Assembly: GCA_035333525.1 (NCBI GenBank)
Contig: DAOQQF010000030.1
Span: 1-11,970, forward strand
DNA: 11,970 nt
Direction of reading: 5' to 3'
Origin: CALMFT01 sp035333525
GTDB lineage: Bacteria; Patescibacteriota; Gracilibacteria; Absconditabacterales; Absconditicoccaceae
The stretch's first letter is position 1, and the number at the start of each line of letters is the position of its first letter. Shown here one piece after another: positions 7,495 through 11,970 of the stretch. The notes beneath the pieces were generated by a model. The model did not search any database. It saw only the letters and a program-made list of their open reading frames with translations, and was not told the DNA's origin. Both the position numbers and the translations under genes were made by a program.

Positions 7495-10400
7495 TTACTT
7501 AAGTAAGTTCTTGATTGAATTATTATATTTTATAAAATGCTTTTGCATGTCGTGTATAATTAAATCGGGCGATCAGTTTTGAATATAATAATACCCATCT
7601 CTATAATCCTCCGGATTACTATTAAATATACTACGACTATGTCTATTTATATTACTATTCTCCATTTCGTTGGTAATATTGTTTTTTGTATTAGAGAAAA
7701 ATGCTTTTTCATTAACTCAATCCTTCAAAAATAGTTGATTGATTTTCCTGATTATATTGTGTTGATTAGTGTTGTTTTTGTATAATTCTTCATAATTAAT
7801 TTGTAAGTCATGATTAATGTATTTTTTAATACTTTCTAATGCTTTTGATTCAGTTGAAATATCTTCTTTTGTAAATCCTACTATTTTCCCTTGAGAAACT
7901 AAAGAGATAAAATTAGATTTAATGTTGTCTATGTTGTTGATAAAGTTTTTGTTATGATGTTCTATAGATAGAAATATATTCTTTTGTAAATTAATAAACT
8001 CAATAATTACATTTTCAACTTCTTTTGACGGAATATTCTCTATAATAAGATTATTTTTATTAAGGATTTCTAAAACATTCTCTGAATTAATGTCTTGATT
8101 AAAAAGACTTTTAATGTTTTCACTTGTAATAGACGTATATTTATCAATTGCTTGTAGTCATATTCACAAGAAGTATTTAGATAATATTGTTCTTTCAAAA
8201 CTTTCAGTACCATCAATACTATATAAACGAAATTCAGCAGTATTAGTATTTCAATTATTAAATACATCAACCACATTAGAACCTTTTCTTTGATCAGATT
8301 TTTCTCAACGATATGAGATGCTTGATTTTCCTCAGTGCGTATCAATAATATCATCTCTTGCGATGTTTATTCATGCCCATTGAGTAGATAGTAAACTATT
8401 TTGGACAAAGTTGTGAAATCCTTGAGATTTTTCACTTTTTTTAATTCCTGTTTCTCATCATAATGTTATATGAATTCAAGTTCATTCATTGTGGCTGTAT
8501 ATACTATCGTTATTGAGAAAATCTTTACTAAAATTTAATAGACCTAGTTCATTAAGTAGATGTGTCTCTAATAAAATCAAATGAGGATTATCTGTTGGTT
8601 TTAATGCATATTCAAATACATGGCTAGCACCTTGATCTCTATCATTATCTGTTCCTATATTCGCTAATAAACAAGTATATAGTGCATCTGAAGAGTAGTC
8701 ACTATTATGTATGCTAGAATACCAGTTTGATAATGATTGTACTGCTTCATATTCTATACCCATACTTACACCCAATTCTGAGATTGGCTTGATAGTGTTC
8801 TTTTCTAATGTCTTATTTATTTCTGTAATTTCATTATAGAGCATACTACCTAATTCTTTCAATGTTATCGAAGGATTATATTTTGTAATCAATAATGAAA
8901 TTAAATTTGTAATACTTTCTCATTTGTTTCATGTTTGATGTAGGTTCACAAAATTAATTATATGATCTGCAACATCAACTCATAAAGTATTTTTAAGAAT
9001 TTCAATATTTCTTGTTTTTATAATAAAAGATACACAAAATACCATAGTATTAGCAATTCAATTACTATCGTTTTTTTGTTGTAATTTTTTATCAATGAGT
9101 TGTATTATATCTTCTATAGCGATATTATTTACATCCAATATTTTAATCATATCTTCGCTTAAAGTATCCATTTCTTTGTGTAAAAACAGATATTCTAATA
9201 TATTATATTTTATAGTTTTTGTATCATTATCTTGATTCACTAGTTCTAGTAGATTTGGATATTTTGTTATTAATCATCTTATTTCTGGTATATATTGTTC
9301 GATATATGATACTTTTTCTTGAGTATGGGCGATATCATTATCTCATGCAATATCGCCAATTTCAATAATTCTACTTATATCTTCTTTAGTGTATTGTTGT
9401 CTTTCTTGTAAGTAATTTACTATGTTTTGTATACTTTTTATATTTCTTTTATTTCATATTTCATTTATTATTTTATATCAGTCCTGTATTGCTCTTTTTT
9501 GTAATTGCTGGATTAAGTCAGTAATATCAATACCAGCAAAAGAAAGATTAATAAAACTATTAATATTTAATCAATAAAAAGGTTTATAATTATCTTTCTT
9601 CAGTCGTTCTAATTCATCTTCAAGTTGTTGTTTTTCAACCTTATTCTGATCTCTTCTATTATTGTATAGATCAAATTTATTGATTACATCAATTATTATA
9701 TTTATCTTTTCTTTATCTGAGAAGTAGTCTTTATAAGTTTCTTGAAAATATTCAATAGTACGTTGAGGATAAACTGCATGTTTATAATATATTGAGAATG
9801 CTTTAATAATTTCTTTTGTATTTTCTTCTCAATAAGTGTTTTTAAGACTAATAATATTGTTAATATTTTTTATTTCATTGTTAGGAATGAAATCCTCTAT
9901 CTGTTTGAAAAAGTCGATATTGTTTATAAGATTTTCTTTATTTTGTATAAATTTTCTTAATGTGATAGTCTTCTTAATGTACTCTGGAGACTGTGCGACA
10001 AATACGAAAAAATCATCTGTAAGTTTGCTATCGCCTTTTTTAAATAAAGAGTATAAATCAAACATATCAATATTATGTTTATATAACTTTTCTATACCTA
10101 TTTCATGTATTTGTTTCTGACAATATAAGAAGAACTCTTCTGTGGTTGCTTTTGATCAGTTAAAACCTTTAATAATACGTTCAATATATATATCTAAACG
10201 AGGATCTATTTCTCTATCAGTTCAGTTAATCTCTTTCCTTGTAATGATTGGCAACAAATCTTTTTCGTATAAACTATCTATAATATCCCCATACTCTTTA
10301 TGTAGTTTGGAAAGTTTATTAATATCACCTAAAGAAAGCCCAGTATCTGGATATCTCAATAGCCAGTTATATATATTTTCTAGATTCTCTAAGTGATATA

Positions 10401-11970
10401 TATATGTTTTGCTGTCTTGTGATAGCAAAGGCTTTATATTATTTATTTTTTTTATGACACTTTTGTAATACTCAATTTGTGTATCATTAAGATTGTCAAT
10501 AAAATCTTTTGAAAATTTTGATGAGAATTCTGAAATATGAATACCTATAGTATGTAACCAAATAACTTTTTGAACAAAGACTTCATCATGTTCTAATAAC
10601 CAATTAGGATATTTCATTCAAAGTTTTTCCCATTCTGCAACTTTTTCATTATTGTTTTTTTCTTGTTCTTCTTGAAGTGTTTGGTTATGAAGCATATCTC
10701 ATAATATAGTATGATCATCATCTCCATCATCTATTATCTCTATATCATCTATATTGATTGTATTATTTTTATCTCAGTCCTTTTTATTACTTGTCTTTTT
10801 TCTTTCTCCACAAAACCCAGCTTCCAACAGAAATCTTCTGAGATTAACATCAGGAATCGCTTCGGCGAGTTTTCTAGTTTTCGCTGACAGTTCTGCTTGG
10901 GTGAGGGATCCCAGTTGTCATGGGAGGAGGTGCGCATCGATGATCGCTTGGATCTGAGTATCTGTGAGTTCGAGTTGTTTTCCTGTCTTATCAGCATACA
11001 TCTGAGCTACTGCATCGATCTGTTGTCTGATCTGATCGATCTGTTCTGGTGTCGCCTGCCCAGCAAACTGATCCATAAAGGTACTATGGTCTCTGGCTTG
11101 TTTACTATCAAATCAGAAGCGTGATTCTTTTCAGAAGTAGTCATTAAACTTCGCTGTCTCAGGAGAAAACGATCAGTCATTGTCGATTGCTGATTTGATG
11201 TTTTTTGGATCAAAAATTAGCTGTTGATCATATGGCACTGAAGTTGCAGCTGAAAAATTTCAATCTATATGAGGATTAAAAGTAATTCCATCAATAGGAT
11301 TTTTTAATCCAGAACTATTATCTCTATTAGTCGAAACAAATAGCAATAAATCAAATCACCTTGACCACAATTCAATAAATTCTTCTTTGGTGAAAATATT
11401 TCATTTATAATTAACTTCATCTTGAGATAAGTATTCATTTGTATTTGATGTCATATGATGTTCAAATTCTTTTAATTCTTCATACGACTTTATGTTATAC
11501 TTTTCAGATAATCATTCTGCTTTTCTTAAATATTTCATATAAGAATTATAGTCTCAAACATGGTCTAATGACACAGAATTCTTAACATTCACAAAAAGTG
11601 GATATATGATTCCTCATTCAAAGTTATGATGATACTTGTTAGCATAATCTATAGCAACTTGCTTAGAAGATGTAGTAGATATTCATTCCATTGGAGTTTT
11701 AGTCTGCTCTAAGTCCTTAGGAAGTTTAAATATTCCATCTTGTATCTCTGTTCTAGAGCCATGATACACCACCAACGGTTCTCCATTTTCATCAACTATT
11801 TTACTTACCTGTGATTTATCAGCACTAGTTCGATCACCAAATCGGTTCTTAAACTCTGGTGTCCTGACTTGTAACCATGTCTTGAGCGCTTGTTGTTCAC
11901 TAAATCAGTCAGCTATCATCTTTGCAAAGAGCTGACTTGGTTTCTTCTCACCACCTACCTCAGTATAGAC
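7495..11970 (-). CDS. giant polyvalent protein, C-terminal 1491 aa, with ADP-ribosyltransferase and amidoligase-like domains (partial)
   Basis: Open from the right edge to TAA 7495-7497; about 39 UGA codons are read as Gly. The N-terminus is outside the window, and numbering starts at the edge. Residues 32-46 (WLQVRTPEFKNRFGD) followed by KIVDENGEPLVVYHGS (H70-G71), GISTTSSKQVAIDYA (S98-T100) and LIFDPKNIKSAID with SFSPE (251-271) match the ADP-ribosyltransferase domain found in phage and conjugative-element polyvalent proteins; it would move ADP-ribose from NAD+ to a target. Next come a helical, Gln-rich region (about 290-390, ending LRRFLLEAGFCGE) and an acidic Asp/Asn linker (391-430), then a long helical stretch without known motifs. 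At about 1068-1275, MGIEYEAV (E1073, E1075), HVFEYALKP, GTGIHITLG (H1167) and AEFRLYSIDG (E1246, R1248) follow the order seen in amidoligase/glutamine-synthetase-like ligases. Likely a delivered effector; activity and target are inferred. Confidence 0.8.

Noticed and set aside
8070..8354. Second - strand frame of 94 aa
   Set aside because: It is out of register with the giant protein, which stays open here and carries the AEFR motif. It has no independent start signal.
9836..10396. Two hydrophobic + strand frames resembling membrane proteins
   Set aside because: They are antisense to the Asn/Lys/Ile-rich giant gene; such antisense reading commonly gives Leu/Ile/Phe-rich false membrane proteins.
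10749..11213. Open frames on both strands within the G+C-richer island
   Set aside because: They are shadows of the giant gene, whose frame runs through here with recognisable domain sequence. Higher GC content reduces chance stops in other frames.
269..11970. UGA read as tryptophan (code 4)
   Set aside because: UGG is used normally for Trp, and conserved Gly positions (GG-x-P, DLG, YGY, HTH glycine) would become Trp, which does not fit these families.
1..11970. CRISPR array, tRNA or rRNA genes
   Set aside because: No regularly spaced direct repeats and no cloverleaf or rRNA-like conserved segments were seen on either strand.

Overview
This window reads as AT-rich DNA from a bacterium that translates UGA as glycine (genetic code 25), as known in the candidate phyla Gracilibacteria and Absconditabacteria (SR1). 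Under the standard code most genes here look shattered. With UGA read as Gly, the pieces join in a single frame without any frameshift, ending at TAA or TAG. The recovered glycines fall on family-conserved positions: the HTH of a resolvase, the YGY motif of a large serine recombinase, and the Gly-Gly-x-Pro and DLG positions of a DUF4143 ATPase. No tRNA, rRNA or CRISPR array is visible.

Layout. 1-268 is mostly non-coding and ends in a good sigma-70-type promoter. On the + strand follow an unrecognised 226-aa protein (269-949), a small resolvase/invertase-type serine recombinase (986-1567), an unrecognised 336-aa protein (1601-2611), a 35-aa acidic ORF that runs into an intrinsic terminator (2689-2811), and a full-length large serine recombinase (2906-4804). 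A near-consensus promoter in front of the large recombinase is bracketed by two TTCGAA-centred sites. This half looks like a mobile-element module. TTCGAA occurs nine times in it and, by eye, never in the remaining 7 kb.

The rest is on the - strand. A complete AAA_14/DUF4143 ATPase (4839-6047) converges on the recombinase gene, and its promoter carries an 18-bp perfect palindrome. Upstream of it in transcription order lie two unrecognised proteins of 282 aa (6163-7011) and 130 aa (7078-7470). Before those comes the C-terminal 1491 residues of a giant protein that runs off the right edge (7495-11970).

The giant protein is the most interesting object. Its visible start carries an ADP-ribosyltransferase domain of the kind found in phage and conjugative-element 'polyvalent' proteins. 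Its C-terminal third carries a pattern that resembles an ATP-grasp-independent COOH-NH2 ligase (amidoligase/glutamine-synthetase-like fold). Polyvalent proteins are thought to be delivered with invading DNA to modify host targets. I infer that the window joins a recombination module to the end of a transfer or cargo operon of a mobile element living in a code-25 host.
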